From CAVVJA01 sp963809815 (GTDB lineage: Bacteria > Actinomycetota > Actinomycetes > Mycobacteriales > Jatrophihabitantaceae), in assembly GCA_963809815.1 (NCBI GenBank), contig CAWELM010000025.1, positions 186,001 through 250,000 on the forward strand: a DNA stretch of 64,000 nucleotides. The letters are read 5' to 3'. Under the pieces are notes generated by a model, which had not been told where the DNA came from, did no database searches, and saw nothing but the letters and a program-made list of their open reading frames with translations. Below are positions 7,516-16,648 of this stretch, one piece after another. The stretch's first letter is position 1; every line of letters begins with the position of its first letter. The position numbers were made by a program, and so were the translations under genes.

Positions 7516-7815
7516 ATGGCCAAGGCTCGCAGCATTGTGGGTTGGCGGATCCTCACGTATGCGATCAGCATCCCGGCTGGAATCGCGACCCGAAGGGCCG
7601 TCGCGCGGCTCTGGACGTCTATCGGCCCGGCCGACCGGGGCAGCCCGCCCCGCTCGCCGTCCGACCCGAACGCCACGCTGCGGGAAGCCGTCATCTGGAC
7701 GACGATCTCCGCGGCTGGGGTGGCCGTAGCCGAGAACGTCACGACGCGGGGGGCCGCCGTGATCTGGCGAAACCTTATTGGCGGGGAGCCACCGCCGGCC
7801 CGAACCCGCGACTGA
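7516..7815 (+). CDS. Small membrane-associated DUF4235 protein
   Basis: 99 residues with ATG start and GGAG at good spacing. An N-terminal hydrophobic stretch (GWRILTYAISIPAGIATRRA) and a second at IWTTISAAGVAVAENVTTRG flank a short polar linker. The spacing and the RxxxRLW feature match the actinobacterial DUF4235 family, small proteins of unknown function. It is transcribed alone, convergent with the ppx-like gene 25 bp downstream. Confidence 0.7.
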   Translation: MAKARSIVGWRILTYAISIPAGIATRRAVARLWTSIGPADRGSPPRSPSDPNATLREAVIWTTISAAGVAVAENVTTRGAAVIWRNLIGGEPPPARTRD

Positions 7816-7840
7816 CCGGGCTAGCGGGACACCAAGAGCC

Positions 7841-8803
7841 TCAGTCCGCGCCGACGACCGAGGCGGCGAGGCGCAACGCGATCCCGTCGAGGATGTCGTG
7901 CTCGCTCGCGACGACCTGTGACGCTCCCATCGTCCCCATCACAGTGCGAAGAATGAGCGCGCCACCACCGATCACGTCAATCCGGCCGGTGTGCATGACC
8001 GGCAGCGCGGCCCGCTCATCGTGGGTCATGGCGAGCAGCATCGTCGTAACCGCGTCAACGGCACCCGCTGGGACCGTGGCCCCGTGAATGCGTCCGGGGT
8101 CGTAACAGTCCAGCCCCATCGCCAGCGCCGCGACGGTAGTCACGGTGCCGGCCACGCCGATCAGCGCGGCCGGCTCGGCCAGCGAGACGTCCTCGACCGC
8201 ACGGTCCAATGCGTGGCGAACATCGCGCACCGTCGCCGTGATCTGGTCAGCGCCCGGTGGGTCGGCCCGGAGATGGCGTTCTGTCATCCGCACGCAGCCG
8301 ACGTCCATGCTGTGCACCTGAAGCGAAGCGGACCCGTCGGCCGGGCCGGCGATCAGCTCGGTGGAGCCGCCACCAATGTCGGCAACCACGACGCGCCCGG
8401 TCACGTGGGGCAAGCTGTGCACTGCGCCGAGGAACGACAATGCGGCCTCCTCTTCGCCAGTGATGACTTCTGGCGGTACGCCCAGCACCTTCGTCACCAT
8501 GGCCGCGAACTCGTTGCGGTTGGCCGCGTCTCTGGTCGCGCTCGTGGCCACCATGCGCACCGCGTCGGCACGGTGGTGGCGCACTAGGTCGGCGTAGTCC
8601 TGCAAGGCCGTCTCGGTGCGGGCAATCGCCTCCGGCACGAGCCGGCCCGAACCGTCGACGCCCTGGCCTAGCCGGACAATACGGAGCTCACGGTGGACGT
8701 CGACCAGCTCGTCGCCATTGACGTCCGCGATCAAGAGCCGGATCGAGTTCGTGCCGCAGTCGACTGCGGCGACTCGAGTCAGTTGACCGCCGCCGGGACG
8801 CAT
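7841..8803 (-). CDS. Exopolyphosphatase / guanosine pentaphosphatase (Ppx/GppA family)
   Basis: About 320 residues; the family hydrolyses terminal phosphate from polyphosphate or pppGpp. It has the actin-like ATPase fold phosphate-1 motif AAVDCGTNSIRLLIADV at the N-terminus and the phosphate-2 loop VVADIGGGSTELIAG. It is the short two-domain form typical of actinobacteria. The frame is open to a GTG at 8821, but ATG 8803 gives the usual N-terminus, so I use it. It overlaps the end of the DUF501 gene by 25 bases and closes the eno – ftsB – DUF501 – ppx operon, an order conserved in actinobacteria. Confidence 0.9.
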   Translation of the reverse strand: MRPGGGQLTRVAAVDCGTNSIRLLIADVNGDELVDVHRELRIVRLGQGVDGSGRLVPEAIARTETALQDYADLVRHHRADAVRMVATSATRDAANRNEFAAMVTKVLGVPPEVITGEEEAALSFLGAVHSLPHVTGRVVVADIGGGSTELIAGPADGSASLQVHSMDVGCVRMTERHLRADPPGADQITATVRDVRHALDRAVEDVSLAEPAALIGVAGTVTTVAALAMGLDCYDPGRIHGATVPAGAVDAVTTMLLAMTHDERAALPVMHTGRIDVIGGGALILRTVMGTMGASQVVASEHDILDGIALRLAASVVGAD

Positions 8804-9312
8804 GGCCCCGACGTCCACCACGGCGCCAGCCGGTCAAGCGCCTCGTCGCCGAGCGGATTCACGCCCCGGCCAGCCGCGAGCGAATGCGCTACGAGCGCAT
8901 GCAGACACTTGACGCGCCGCGGCATACCGCCGGCGCTCGTACCGGCGATCTCGGCGACATGGCCGAGGTGCTCGCGATGTCGTAGGTAGGACTCATGAGC
9001 CGTCCGATACCGGTCGGCCAACCTCGGGTCGGAGGACAAGCGATCCGTCATCTCGGCCATCAGGCCCAAGGCCTCCAAGCGGCCGATCGCCGCGCTCGCC
9101 CGGGGGCAGGTGAGGTAGTACAGGGTGGGGAACGGGGTGCCGTCGGGCAATCGAGGTGAGCTTTCGATGACGTCGGGGAGCCCACAGGGACACCGATGCG
9201 CGACTGCGCGAATGGCCCGCGGGGACCGGCCGAGTTGAGCCGCGACGGTCGCCCGGTCCCGCTCGTCGAGTGATTTGGTTACCGGATCCAGCTCCGCGGC
9301 ACCCTCCGTCAC
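8779..9312 (-). CDS. DUF501 domain protein
   Basis: About 177 residues. It contains the DUF501 hallmarks CPCGLPDVIESSPRLPDGTP and FPTLYYLTCPRA, then PRRVKCLHALVAHSLA near the C-terminus, with conserved cysteines and histidines that may bind metal. The function is unknown in the family. I choose GTG 9312, which overlaps the upstream ftsB stop as GTGA, over the in-frame ATG at 9345. Its fixed place between ftsB and ppx is typical of actinobacteria. Confidence 0.88.
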   Translation of the reverse strand: MTEGAAELDPVTKSLDERDRATVAAQLGRSPRAIRAVAHRCPCGLPDVIESSPRLPDGTPFPTLYYLTCPRASAAIGRLEALGLMAEMTDRLSSDPRLADRYRTAHESYLRHREHLGHVAEIAGTSAGGMPRRVKCLHALVAHSLAAGRGVNPLGDEALDRLAPWWTSGPCVPAAVN

Positions 9313-9758
9313 GGCGAGCTGTCCGCCGCGCGGATGCTTCCCCACAACCGTTCGTTCCAGCTGTCCCCCGGCACGCGGGTGGCGGTGCTGTCCCGCCGGG
9401 CCGGCACGCCGGTCGCCGGCTTGGTGTTCGGTGACACCACCACGTACACCGTGTCGCCGGGCATGGCGAACTGCAGCCGGGCGCGCGCCTGCTGGGCGAT
9501 GTAGGCCGGGTCATTCCACTGCGCGGCTTGTCGCTGGAGTTGGGCGAGTTCGGCTTGATTGGCCCGGCGCTGCTGCTCGGCCTGGCTCAGCGCGCTTCGC
9601 GTGGCGAGGTAGCGGTGTACGGGCGACGCCAGTACCACGATGAGCAAGATGAGGACCGCCCCGAGGACGAGCGCGCGTCCGGTGATGCCGCGGCGCCGGC
9701 CGCCACGTCGCGGCCCTCCTTGTCGCGCGGCGGCACCCTCGGCCGGCGGATTCGTCAT
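9309..9758 (-). CDS. ftsB: Septum formation initiator protein (FtsB/DivIC family)
   Basis: 149 residues. It has a basic, Gly/Arg-rich cytoplasmic N-terminus, one membrane helix (ALVLGAVLILLIVVLASPVH), a coiled coil (about residues 50-85, LSQAEQQRRANQAELAQLQR) and the family segment DPAYIAQQARARLQFAMPGD. FtsB/DivIC proteins form the FtsQLB divisome subcomplex that licenses septal peptidoglycan synthesis. Its ATG overlaps the enolase stop (ATGA), and its own stop overlaps the DUF501 start. Confidence 0.9.
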   Translation of the reverse strand: MTNPPAEGAAARQGGPRRGGRRRGITGRALVLGAVLILLIVVLASPVHRYLATRSALSQAEQQRRANQAELAQLQRQAAQWNDPAYIAQQARARLQFAMPGDTVYVVVSPNTKPATGVPARRDSTATRVPGDSWNERLWGSIRAADSSP

Positions 9759-11050
9759 CCGCCGGATCCGGCCCCTGCCTCGAACCGGGGGAAGGCACCT
9801 GCGCCGGCGTAGCGAGCGGCGTCGTCGAGCTCCTCCTCGATGCGAAGCAGCTGGTTGTACTTCGCAACCCGCTCGCTGCGGGCCGGCGCGCCGGTCTTGA
9901 TCTGCCCGCAGTTCACCGCGACCGCCAAGTCGGCGATGGTGGTGTCCTCGGTCTCACCCGAGCGATGCGAGAGCATGCATCGGTATCCGTGCCGATGGGC
10001 CAAATCGACGGCGTCGAAGGTCTCGGTCAAGGTGCCGATCTGATTCACCTTCACCAGCAGGGCGTTTGCGGCGCCTTCCTCAATGCCTCGCGCCAGTCGC
10101 TCCGGGTTGGTGACGAACAGGTCATCGCCGACGATCTGGATCCGGTCGTCGAGCAGTTCCGTCAGCACTTGCCAAGCGGCCCAGTCGTCCTCAGCGAGCG
10201 GATCCTCGATCGAGACGATCGGATAGTCGGTTACCAGTCGGTCGTAGTAAGCCGCCATCTCGTCGGCGGTCCTGCCCTCACCCTCGAAGATGTAGCCACC
10301 GTCGCGGTAGAACTCCGTCGCCGCAACGTCGAGCGCGAATGCGATGTCCCGGCCGGCAACGTAGCCCGCATTGCCGACCGCCTCGCCGATGAGATCCAGG
10401 GCGGCCCGGTTCGAGTCGAGGCTGGGCGCGAAGCCGCCTTCGTCACCGAGGCCGGTCGCCAGTCCCTTCTGCTTCAGCACGGTTTTGAGCGCGTGGTAGA
10501 CCTCGGCCCCCCAGCGCAACGCCTCGGCGAAGGTCGCCGCGCCGATTGGCGCGATCATGAACTCCTGCACATCCACGTTCGAATCGGCGTGCGCGCCACC
10601 GTTCAGGATGTTCATCATCGGCACGGGCAGCAGATAGGCGTTCGGGCCGCCGAGATAACGGAACAGTGGCAGCTCAGCCGACGCTGCGGCGGCCTTGGCC
10701 ACGGCCAGAGACACGCCCAAGATCGCGTTGGCGCCGAGCTGGCCCTTGTCCGGTGTGCCGTCCAACTCGATCAGGGCAGCGTCGACCAGCCGCTGTTCGC
10801 TGGCCTCGAAGCCCACCAGCTCAGGTCCGATGGTGTCGAGTACTGCCGAGACCGCCCTGCGGACCCCCTTGCCGCCGTAGCGCTCGTCGGCATCACGGAG
10901 CTCGACGGCTTCGAACGCTCCGGTCGAGGCACCACTGGGCACAGCCGCGCGGGCGAGCGATCCGTCGTCTAGAGCGACCTCCACCTCGACGGTTGGATTG
11001 CCGCGCGAGTCGAGGATCTCGCGTGCTCCGACTGCTTCGATCGTCGCCAC
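9755..11050 (-). CDS. eno: Enolase
   Basis: 431 residues, the usual length. It interconverts 2-phosphoglycerate and phosphoenolpyruvate in glycolysis. It begins MATIEAVGAREILDSRGNPT. Metal-binding and catalytic regions are seen in GDEGGFAPSL, IEDPLAEDDW, VGDDLFVTNP, the signature LLVKVNQIGTLTET and SHRSGETEDT. The start is GTG, with GAGGAG about 11 bases upstream. It leads the eno – ftsB – DUF501 – ppx operon and has a 110-bp upstream gap in which I see no convincing promoter. Confidence 0.98.
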   Translation of the reverse strand: MATIEAVGAREILDSRGNPTVEVEVALDDGSLARAAVPSGASTGAFEAVELRDADERYGGKGVRRAVSAVLDTIGPELVGFEASEQRLVDAALIELDGTPDKGQLGANAILGVSLAVAKAAAASAELPLFRYLGGPNAYLLPVPMMNILNGGAHADSNVDVQEFMIAPIGAATFAEALRWGAEVYHALKTVLKQKGLATGLGDEGGFAPSLDSNRAALDLIGEAVGNAGYVAGRDIAFALDVAATEFYRDGGYIFEGEGRTADEMAAYYDRLVTDYPIVSIEDPLAEDDWAAWQVLTELLDDRIQIVGDDLFVTNPERLARGIEEGAANALLVKVNQIGTLTETFDAVDLAHRHGYRCMLSHRSGETEDTTIADLAVAVNCGQIKTGAPARSERVAKYNQLLRIEEELDDAARYAGAGAFPRFEAGAGSGG

Positions 11051-11160
11051 GGGTACAAGTCTCCTCGGTGTCCAACATCGGTCACGACGAGCCTAACCGG
11101 GGCACTCGGTACCCGCTGGGTGACCCGCCGCCACCGGCCGGGCGCTGAACAATGGCTTGA

Positions 11161-11682
11161 TTACTCGCCCGTCTGGCCGTCGATCGCTTCTCTGAGCAGG
11201 TCGGCATGCCCGTTATGCCGGGCGTATTCCTCGATCATGTGGGTGAGCACCCACCGGACCGACAACGTCTCGCCGGTTCGGGGGTGCACGAAGGTGTCGT
11301 CCAGCTCGACCGCCGACGTGATCTCGCGGGCTCGCGCGACTTCCCGCCGCCAAGCGGCGAAGGCGGTGGCAACCTCGTCGGGGTCGGCCACCGCGCCGTC
11401 GAAGTCGAGATCGGGCTCGGTCTCGGTGAAGAAGATGTGCGTCACGCCCTCGCCCGCGAGCCGTATCCGAAACCAGCTGCGCTCGACGTCCGCCAAGTGA
11501 CGGACGAGCCCGAGCAGACTCAACGTCGACGGTGCTATCGCCCGACGGGCGAGTTGCTCCGGAGTCAGGCCGGCGCATTTCCACTCCAGGGTGCCCCGGT
11601 GATAGTCGAGGAAGCCGGTGAGCGTCGCCCGCTCGTCGCCGGTGGTTTCCGGGTCGTGCCGGAAGGACGAGGCGTCGGTCAT
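11161..11682 (-). CDS. DinB-superfamily (DUF664) protein
   Basis: 173 residues in a four-helix-bundle pattern. Metal-ligand histidines are at DYHRGTLEWK, LGLVRHLADVERSWF and the terminal EEYARHNGHADLLREAIDG. Actinobacterial DUF664/DinB proteins are related to mycothiol-dependent enzymes, but the substrate here is unknown. Its ATG overlaps the mazG stop (ATGA), so it is co-translated with the house-cleaning pyrophosphatase. Confidence 0.82.
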   Translation of the reverse strand: MTDASSFRHDPETTGDERATLTGFLDYHRGTLEWKCAGLTPEQLARRAIAPSTLSLLGLVRHLADVERSWFRIRLAGEGVTHIFFTETEPDLDFDGAVADPDEVATAFAAWRREVARAREITSAVELDDTFVHPRTGETLSVRWVLTHMIEEYARHNGHADLLREAIDGQTGE

Positions 11683-12371
11683 GCCTCATCATGCTGGATG
11701 GGCGTCTCCAGCGTCCTTGCGTGATCCGTGGGCGAATGCTGCTCGGACGAGTCCCGCGCCGCCTCGGCGGCGAGGATGGCCGCCCGAAAACGCCGGTTGG
11801 TGTCCCGCAGGGCCGACTCCGGGTCAATGCCGGCGTTCGACGCCTCGCGCGCGAGCGCGAACAACCGCTCACCGATCCCCTCACCCGCGACATCCACGGG
11901 CAGCTGCGCCCGCTCGGCCCGGACGACGAGCTTGCCGGCCAACGCCAGGGCCGGTTGGCTCAGCGGCACTCCGTCCACAGCCGACGTCCGTCCCTTTTCG
12001 GCGACCTTGAGGCGCTCCCAATTCTCGTTGACCTCGTTGGCGTCGGCCACATCCGTCGAGCCGAACACATGCGGGTGACGACGGACCAGCTTTTCGACCA
12101 GATCCTCGGCGACATCGTTGATGGAGAACCGCTCACCCGGAGGCAATTCCTCGGCCAGTCGCGCGTGGAAGAGCACCTGGAGGAGCAGATCGCCGAGCTC
12201 CTCGCGCAGTAATGCCATGTTGTCGGTCTCGATTGCCTCGATCGTCTCGTACGTCTCCTCGATCAGGTAGCGGGCGAGAGATTGGTGCGTCTGGCTGGCA
12301 TCCCACGGGCAGCCGCCGGGCGACCGCAGCCGGTCCATGACGGCTACGGCCTTCTCCACCGCATCGCTCAT
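11679..12371 (-). CDS. mazG: Nucleoside triphosphate pyrophosphohydrolase MazG
   Basis: 230 residues from ATG 12371, which overlaps the stop of the lipoprotein gene (ATGA); a longer in-frame reading upstream is not needed. One MazG domain is clear: CPWDASQTHQSLARYLIEET, the EEELGDLL-like ALLREELGDLLLQVLFHARL and RRHPHVFG. It hydrolyses non-canonical NTPs to NMP and pyrophosphate. The C-terminal half, which is a second MazG repeat in E. coli, is reduced here as in other actinobacteria. Confidence 0.93.
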   Translation of the reverse strand: MSDAVEKAVAVMDRLRSPGGCPWDASQTHQSLARYLIEETYETIEAIETDNMALLREELGDLLLQVLFHARLAEELPPGERFSINDVAEDLVEKLVRRHPHVFGSTDVADANEVNENWERLKVAEKGRTSAVDGVPLSQPALALAGKLVVRAERAQLPVDVAGEGIGERLFALAREASNAGIDPESALRDTNRRFRAAILAAEAARDSSEQHSPTDHARTLETPIQHDEA

Positions 12372-12988
12372 CCGGTGGGCGTGGCAGTCGGCGAGGGCGA
12401 CCCGCTGCTGGCTTTCAGGTACGGCGGCAAATTCGAAGCTAGATCGCTGTTCAGCGCGAGCTGGGTCGAGTCCCACTTGCCGTATCGAGGATTCACGTCG
12501 ACCGTGACGTTCGCCTTGGACAGCGCGCTCTGCAAGCCCTGCTGGTCGGTGATTCCGGGCACGGTGGCGAGCAGTTGGCTCAATGCGACAGCTCGCAAGT
12601 AGACGGGCTCGAAACTCGGCGCAAAGCCTCGCGTCGCCAAAGCTTGGACGAGTTGATCCTCGCTGGCCTGACCAAGCGCCGTCTGTTGAGCCTGAGCGAT
12701 CTGCTGCTCGGTCGGCGTAAGCCCGTGCGCCGCCAACACCTGTTCGGCGACACGAGTGTTGATCAGCGTCTGCAGCACGAATGATCGCGCGGCAATCGTC
12801 TGACCGTTGTTCAGCTGGACGCTTTGCGCCTTTGGTGTGACATAGCTGGAAACGGTCGCCTCGCTAATGCGGTCACCGCTCACCACGCCTGCGGTGCCGA
12901 CTTTCGTGTCACATCCGCTGAGCGCGGACGCGACCAGCGGCACGATGGCGACGGTGGCGACAACGACAGCGACCCGGCGGACTCTCAC
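12368..12988 (-). CDS. SurA N-terminal domain lipoprotein
   Basis: 206 residues from a GTG start. It has a signal peptide with lipobox (VASALSGC, cysteine 26), then a SurA-N-like helical chaperone region (AARSFVLQTLINTRVAEQVL, LTPTEQQIAQAQQ) and a low-complexity Ser/Pro/Thr tail. It probably acts on the outer face of the membrane in protein folding. Its neighbour mazG overlaps its stop. In many actinobacteria this gene lies between mfd and mazG; here mfd is absent, and a polysaccharide locus begins on the other side. Confidence 0.85.
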   Translation of the reverse strand: MRVRRVAVVVATVAIVPLVASALSGCDTKVGTAGVVSGDRISEATVSSYVTPKAQSVQLNNGQTIAARSFVLQTLINTRVAEQVLAAHGLTPTEQQIAQAQQTALGQASEDQLVQALATRGFAPSFEPVYLRAVALSQLLATVPGITDQQGLQSALSKANVTVDVNPRYGKWDSTQLALNSDLASNLPPYLKASSGSPSPTATPTG

Positions 12989-13410
12989 GGCGATCCGTTC
13001 TCCCGGTGGCTAGATGGGCGGTGCACAGACTCTCATGTCGCCGATAAGGCCGCAGGTCCGGCCGTCTCGGCGACAGGTCATGCATACACGTCCAAGCTGG
13101 GCAGGAGGATCATGCCGCCGCCATGGGGAACGCTTCCCCGGGTGTTGGTCGGTTCGCCAGCTTCAATCTGGGCCTGGATCTCTTCCTGGCGATTTGCTTC
13201 GTGTCGTTCGCGAGGCTCCGTTGTAGGCACTATGTCTATTGCTGGTAGGCAAACCGTCCGATAACATCAGACATACTGACTGGCTTCAGCCTGTTCGGGG
13301 GGATCCGACGGTGGTCGTGACGAACCACGGTCAAAACCTGTCTGCGGAGTACGCTCCGACGTCGCCTGACGACGCCAAGCGAGCCCGCGAGCGCATCCGG
13401 CCATACCACT
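12989..13410. other. Intergenic region between housekeeping block and polysaccharide locus
   Basis: About 420 bp between divergent genes. Apart from the promoter at 13239-13267 I see no gene, RNA or clear repeat; the short frames here have no recognisable content. It marks the junction where the conserved mazG region gives way to the polysaccharide genes. Confidence 0.6.
13239..13267 (+). promoter_or_regulatory. Putative promoter of the first polysaccharide operon
   Basis: TTGCTG (13239-13244) and TAACAT (13262-13267) are spaced by exactly 17 bases. A start near 13274 would leave a leader of about 135 nt before the sugar transferase gene. Supported by consensus and spacing only. Confidence 0.5.
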
Positions 13411-14766
13411 TTGCGCCGCTACCGGGGCATCGCAGTCGGACTGGCGATATCGGACGCCGTGTGCGTAGTCGTGGCTTTGGTGGGCTCGTACTACATCCGG
13501 TATCCCTCGGGTGTTCTGCCCCTGCGGGAGAGCCTCGTCATCGCCCTCAGCCCGCTGCTATGGGTCGCCGTGTTCCAGGCCTTCGACCTGTACACGCCCC
13601 AGCATCTGTCGCCACCCGAGGAGTTCCGCCGGGTTATCGGAGCCTCTGGTGTTGGCATCGTCTTGCTCGCGATGGTGAGCTTCTGGTCGCATTCGTCATT
13701 CTCTCGTGCCTGGGTCGGGCTGACGTGGGCTCTGGTCCTGGTCTTGGAGCTGCTGCCCCGGCGGTGGTGGCGGGCCTATCAGTGGCGCTTGCGCTTGGAC
13801 GGTCGGCTGGTGTTCCGCACCCTGATCATCGGGACGTCCGCCGAGGCAAGGCGGCTCGCCGGAATCCTCCGTGCTCCAGCCTCTGGGTACCTGCCCGTCG
13901 GCCATGTGCGAACCTCAGACCCGGCGCCGTCTCCGTCCGGGCTTCCGGTCCTCGGCGAGATCGACGAGCTCGACCGCCTGATCCAGGAGCACGGCGCCGA
14001 GTGCGTGTTCGTCGCATCCACTGAGCTAACCGTCGAGGACGTGTCCCGGGTTGCACAGGCGGCGAGGCCGGACCGAGTAGAGGTTCGGGTGCTCGCCAAC
14101 CTGCCGCAGATGCTCACATCCCGGCTCGCGTTGCTGAAGGTGGGGCCTGCGATCGCGGTTGCGTTGCGGCCCGTGCGTCTGACCGGACGGCAGGCGGTGA
14201 TGAAGCGCGTGCTGGACCTCGTCGTGGCGATACCCCTCCTCGCGCTCAGCCTCCCCTTCTGGGCCGTCTTCGCATTGGCCATCCGCCTGAACTCCCGCGG
14301 CCCGGTCTTCTTCAACCAGGAGCGGGTGACCAAGGACGGCCGGGTGTTCCGGATGCACAAGTTCCGCACTATGCGGACCGACCTCGACCTCTCCCTCGAC
14401 ACGACCAGACCCTTCTTCAAGCTGCAGTCCGATCCGCGGCTGACGCGCGTCGGGAAGTTCCTGCGGCGCTTCAGTCTCGACGAGTTGCCGCAACTCTGGA
14501 ATGTCATCGCCGGCGAGATGAGCCTCGTCGGGCCTCGCCCGCTTCCCGCTGACCAGGTCGCGGCCAACCTGGACCTGCTGCGCCCGCGGCAGACGGTGCC
14601 CGCCGGCGTTACCGGATGGTGGCAGATCAATGGTCGCAGCCGGCTGACGCCCGAGGAGTCTCTTCAACTTGATCTGTTCTACATCGAGAACTGGTCGCCG
14701 ACACTCGACCTCTACGTGTTGCTGAAGACGTTCAGTGCGGTCATCGGTCGGCAGGGAGCCTACTGA
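13411..14766 (+). CDS. Polyprenyl-phosphate sugar-1-phosphate transferase (initiating enzyme)
   Basis: 451 residues from a TTG start; the frame is open upstream to 13321 but has no better start codon. N-terminal membrane helices (IAVGLAISDAVCVVVALVGS and following) are followed by a CoA-binding-like domain (about 125-235). The C-terminal bacterial sugar transferase domain has KRVLDLVVAIPLLALSLPFW, FRMHKFRTM, RRFSLDELPQLWNV and MSLVGPRP. It starts repeat-unit assembly by moving a sugar-1-phosphate from a nucleotide sugar to undecaprenyl phosphate. It heads an operon with the two following transferases. The sugar used cannot be told. Confidence 0.92.
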   Translation: MRRYRGIAVGLAISDAVCVVVALVGSYYIRYPSGVLPLRESLVIALSPLLWVAVFQAFDLYTPQHLSPPEEFRRVIGASGVGIVLLAMVSFWSHSSFSRAWVGLTWALVLVLELLPRRWWRAYQWRLRLDGRLVFRTLIIGTSAEARRLAGILRAPASGYLPVGHVRTSDPAPSPSGLPVLGEIDELDRLIQEHGAECVFVASTELTVEDVSRVAQAARPDRVEVRVLANLPQMLTSRLALLKVGPAIAVALRPVRLTGRQAVMKRVLDLVVAIPLLALSLPFWAVFALAIRLNSRGPVFFNQERVTKDGRVFRMHKFRTMRTDLDLSLDTTRPFFKLQSDPRLTRVGKFLRRFSLDELPQLWNVIAGEMSLVGPRPLPADQVAANLDLLRPRQTVPAGVTGWWQINGRSRLTPEESLQLDLFYIENWSPTLDLYVLLKTFSAVIGRQGAY

Positions 14767-15602
14767 TGGGGGCTGAGGTCGGCAGCCGATTGACGAGCGC
14801 GGTGGAGGCGCGACGCGTGCTCGGCATGCGGGTCGATGGAACAAGCTACGACCATGCGGCGACAGAGATCATCGGCTGGGCCAGCCGTGGCGAGTCCAGA
14901 TACGTCTGCATCGCCACCGTGAACAACGTTATCGAGGCGCACGACAACCCGGCCTATCAGCGGGTGATGGAGCATGCCGATCTCGTGACGCCGGATGGCA
15001 TGCCGCTGGTCTGGGGCCTGGGCCTGCTCGGTGTGCGTGGAGCGACCCGGGTGTATGGGCCCGACCTGACTCCGATCCTGTGCGAGCGGGCTGCGGCGGC
15101 GGGGATCCCGGTCGGCTTCTACGGGAGCACGCCCGAAGTCTTGGCCGATCTCACCACCAACTTGGCTCGCCAGTATCCGGACCTCCAGGTCGTCTACACC
15201 TACAGCCCACCATTCAGGCCGCTCACTCCGGAAGAGGACGCGGCGGTACGCGAGCGCATCGACCAATCCGGTGTTCGGCTGCTGTTCGTCGGACTCGGCA
15301 CGCCTAAGCAGGAGTTGTGGATGGCCGCCAACACAGGGCCCATCCAGACCGTCATGGTCGGGGTTGGCGCCGCGTTCGACTTCATCGCCGGGCGCAAGCG
15401 GCAGGCGCCGAACCTCATGCAGCGGCTCGGCCTCGAATGGCTCTTTCGTCTGGTCAACGAGCCGCGGCGGCTCTGGCGGCGATACCTGTATCGCAATCCG
15501 AGGTTCGTCGTACTCTTCGCAGCGCAGCTCTTCAAGCACTGGTTCTTCGGCGACAGTGTTCCCCATCGGCAAGCGTCCGCTGCCAGAAATGATAAGGAGT
15601 GA
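14766..15602 (+). CDS. WecG/TagA/CpsF family glycosyltransferase
   Basis: 278 residues. It has the family pattern CIATVNNVIEAHDNPAY, DLVTPDGMPLVW, the G-rich FVGLGTPKQELWM and VGAAFDFIAGRKRQAP. These GT26 enzymes add the second sugar (often N-acetylmannosamine or its uronate) to the lipid-linked primer at the inner leaflet. The stop of the initiating transferase and this start overlap, and this stop overlaps the next start (GTGA), so the three act in sequence. The donor is unknown. Confidence 0.92.
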   Translation: MGAEVGSRLTSAVEARRVLGMRVDGTSYDHAATEIIGWASRGESRYVCIATVNNVIEAHDNPAYQRVMEHADLVTPDGMPLVWGLGLLGVRGATRVYGPDLTPILCERAAAAGIPVGFYGSTPEVLADLTTNLARQYPDLQVVYTYSPPFRPLTPEEDAAVRERIDQSGVRLLFVGLGTPKQELWMAANTGPIQTVMVGVGAAFDFIAGRKRQAPNLMQRLGLEWLFRLVNEPRRLWRRYLYRNPRFVVLFAAQLFKHWFFGDSVPHRQASAARNDKE

Positions 15603-16621
15603 CGACGACCGGGGAACAGCGCACACAGCCCGCGCCCGCGCCAGCCTCCTCCCAAGGCCCTGATATAGGACCTCCGCTGTTGTCTATCGCAATGCCGACG
15701 AGGAACCGACCACAGCTGTTCGAGCGAGCGCTCGGCTCGGTCGTGGCAACGACCACCAGCGTGGCCGCCGACGTAGAAATCACGGTGTCCGACGGGTCAG
15801 ACGACGACACCACTGGGCAGGTCGTCGAGCGGTTGCTGGCGGACTGGCCGGGCCGATACCAGTACGTCCACAACCGGCCGATGCTTCCCCTCGTAGACAA
15901 TATGAATCGCGCCGCCGAACTAGCGAGCGGCGCATGGGTCATGCAACTTGACGACGACGACTATCTGCTCCCCGGCGCGGGTGCCACGATGTTCGACGCG
16001 ATCCGTCGGGCCGACCCCAATGAACAGGTCCTGATGTTCGGCGCCCAAATTGTTGATGCCAATCGGGTCGTGCAACGGGAACAAGTATGTCGGCGCGAAC
16101 AGTACTTAGAACCGAGGTTGGCTCTACGGCAGCTGCTTCGCAACTCGTCGTTCGTTCGGGAACCCATGGTCGTTGTGCGCCGCTCGGCGCTGGAGCGTGA
16201 AGGCAGGTTTGACCCCACCGTTGGCGACGTCGCTGACACGGATATGTGGGTCCGGCTGTTCTCTCGCTACGGCGTGCGCTGTCTACCCCGGTCGACCTGC
16301 GCGTACACCATCCACCAGGCCGCCGCCACCAGCGGGATGTGGACTCCCGACACGATCAAGGCGCTGACCCAGGTCTTCGACCGAGCGGTTACCGCGGACA
16401 TAGTGCCCGAACGCGCCGTCCGGCGCTGGCAGGCTGCATTTCTCCACCAGTTCATACTTGCGGGCGCCTATCGCCGGCTCCGTGGGCGCCGGCGAGCCGA
16501 GGCCCGAGAGGTGCTTCGACTGTTCAACCTGCCCGAGGTTCGCCAGCTCGGCGTCGCCCCGAAGTGGTTACCGATACGGGCGGTGTTCACCGCGGCTACC
16601 ATCGGCGCGCATCGAGCTTGA
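15599..16621 (+). CDS. Family 2 glycosyltransferase
   Basis: 340 residues from GTG overlapping the previous stop. A GT-A fold follows a Pro/Ala-rich leader: LLSIAMPTRNRPQLFERAL, DGSDDDTTGQ and the DXD-type motif QLDDDDYLLPGAG. The acceptor part includes GRFDPTVGDVADTDMWVRLF. It probably adds a later sugar of the repeat unit. The gene ends 27 bp from the convergent beta-helix gene. Confidence 0.88.
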   Translation: MTTTGEQRTQPAPAPASSQGPDIGPPLLSIAMPTRNRPQLFERALGSVVATTTSVAADVEITVSDGSDDDTTGQVVERLLADWPGRYQYVHNRPMLPLVDNMNRAAELASGAWVMQLDDDDYLLPGAGATMFDAIRRADPNEQVLMFGAQIVDANRVVQREQVCRREQYLEPRLALRQLLRNSSFVREPMVVVRRSALEREGRFDPTVGDVADTDMWVRLFSRYGVRCLPRSTCAYTIHQAAATSGMWTPDTIKALTQVFDRAVTADIVPERAVRRWQAAFLHQFILAGAYRRLRGRRRAEAREVLRLFNLPEVRQLGVAPKWLPIRAVFTAATIGAHRA

Positions 16622-16648
16622 CCCCGCACTAGATTTTGTGTCTCCGAT

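Noticed and set aside
12989..13410. Extra coding gene before the sugar transferase
   Set aside because: Plus-strand frames from 13239 overlap the transferase in another frame and lack any recognisable domain.
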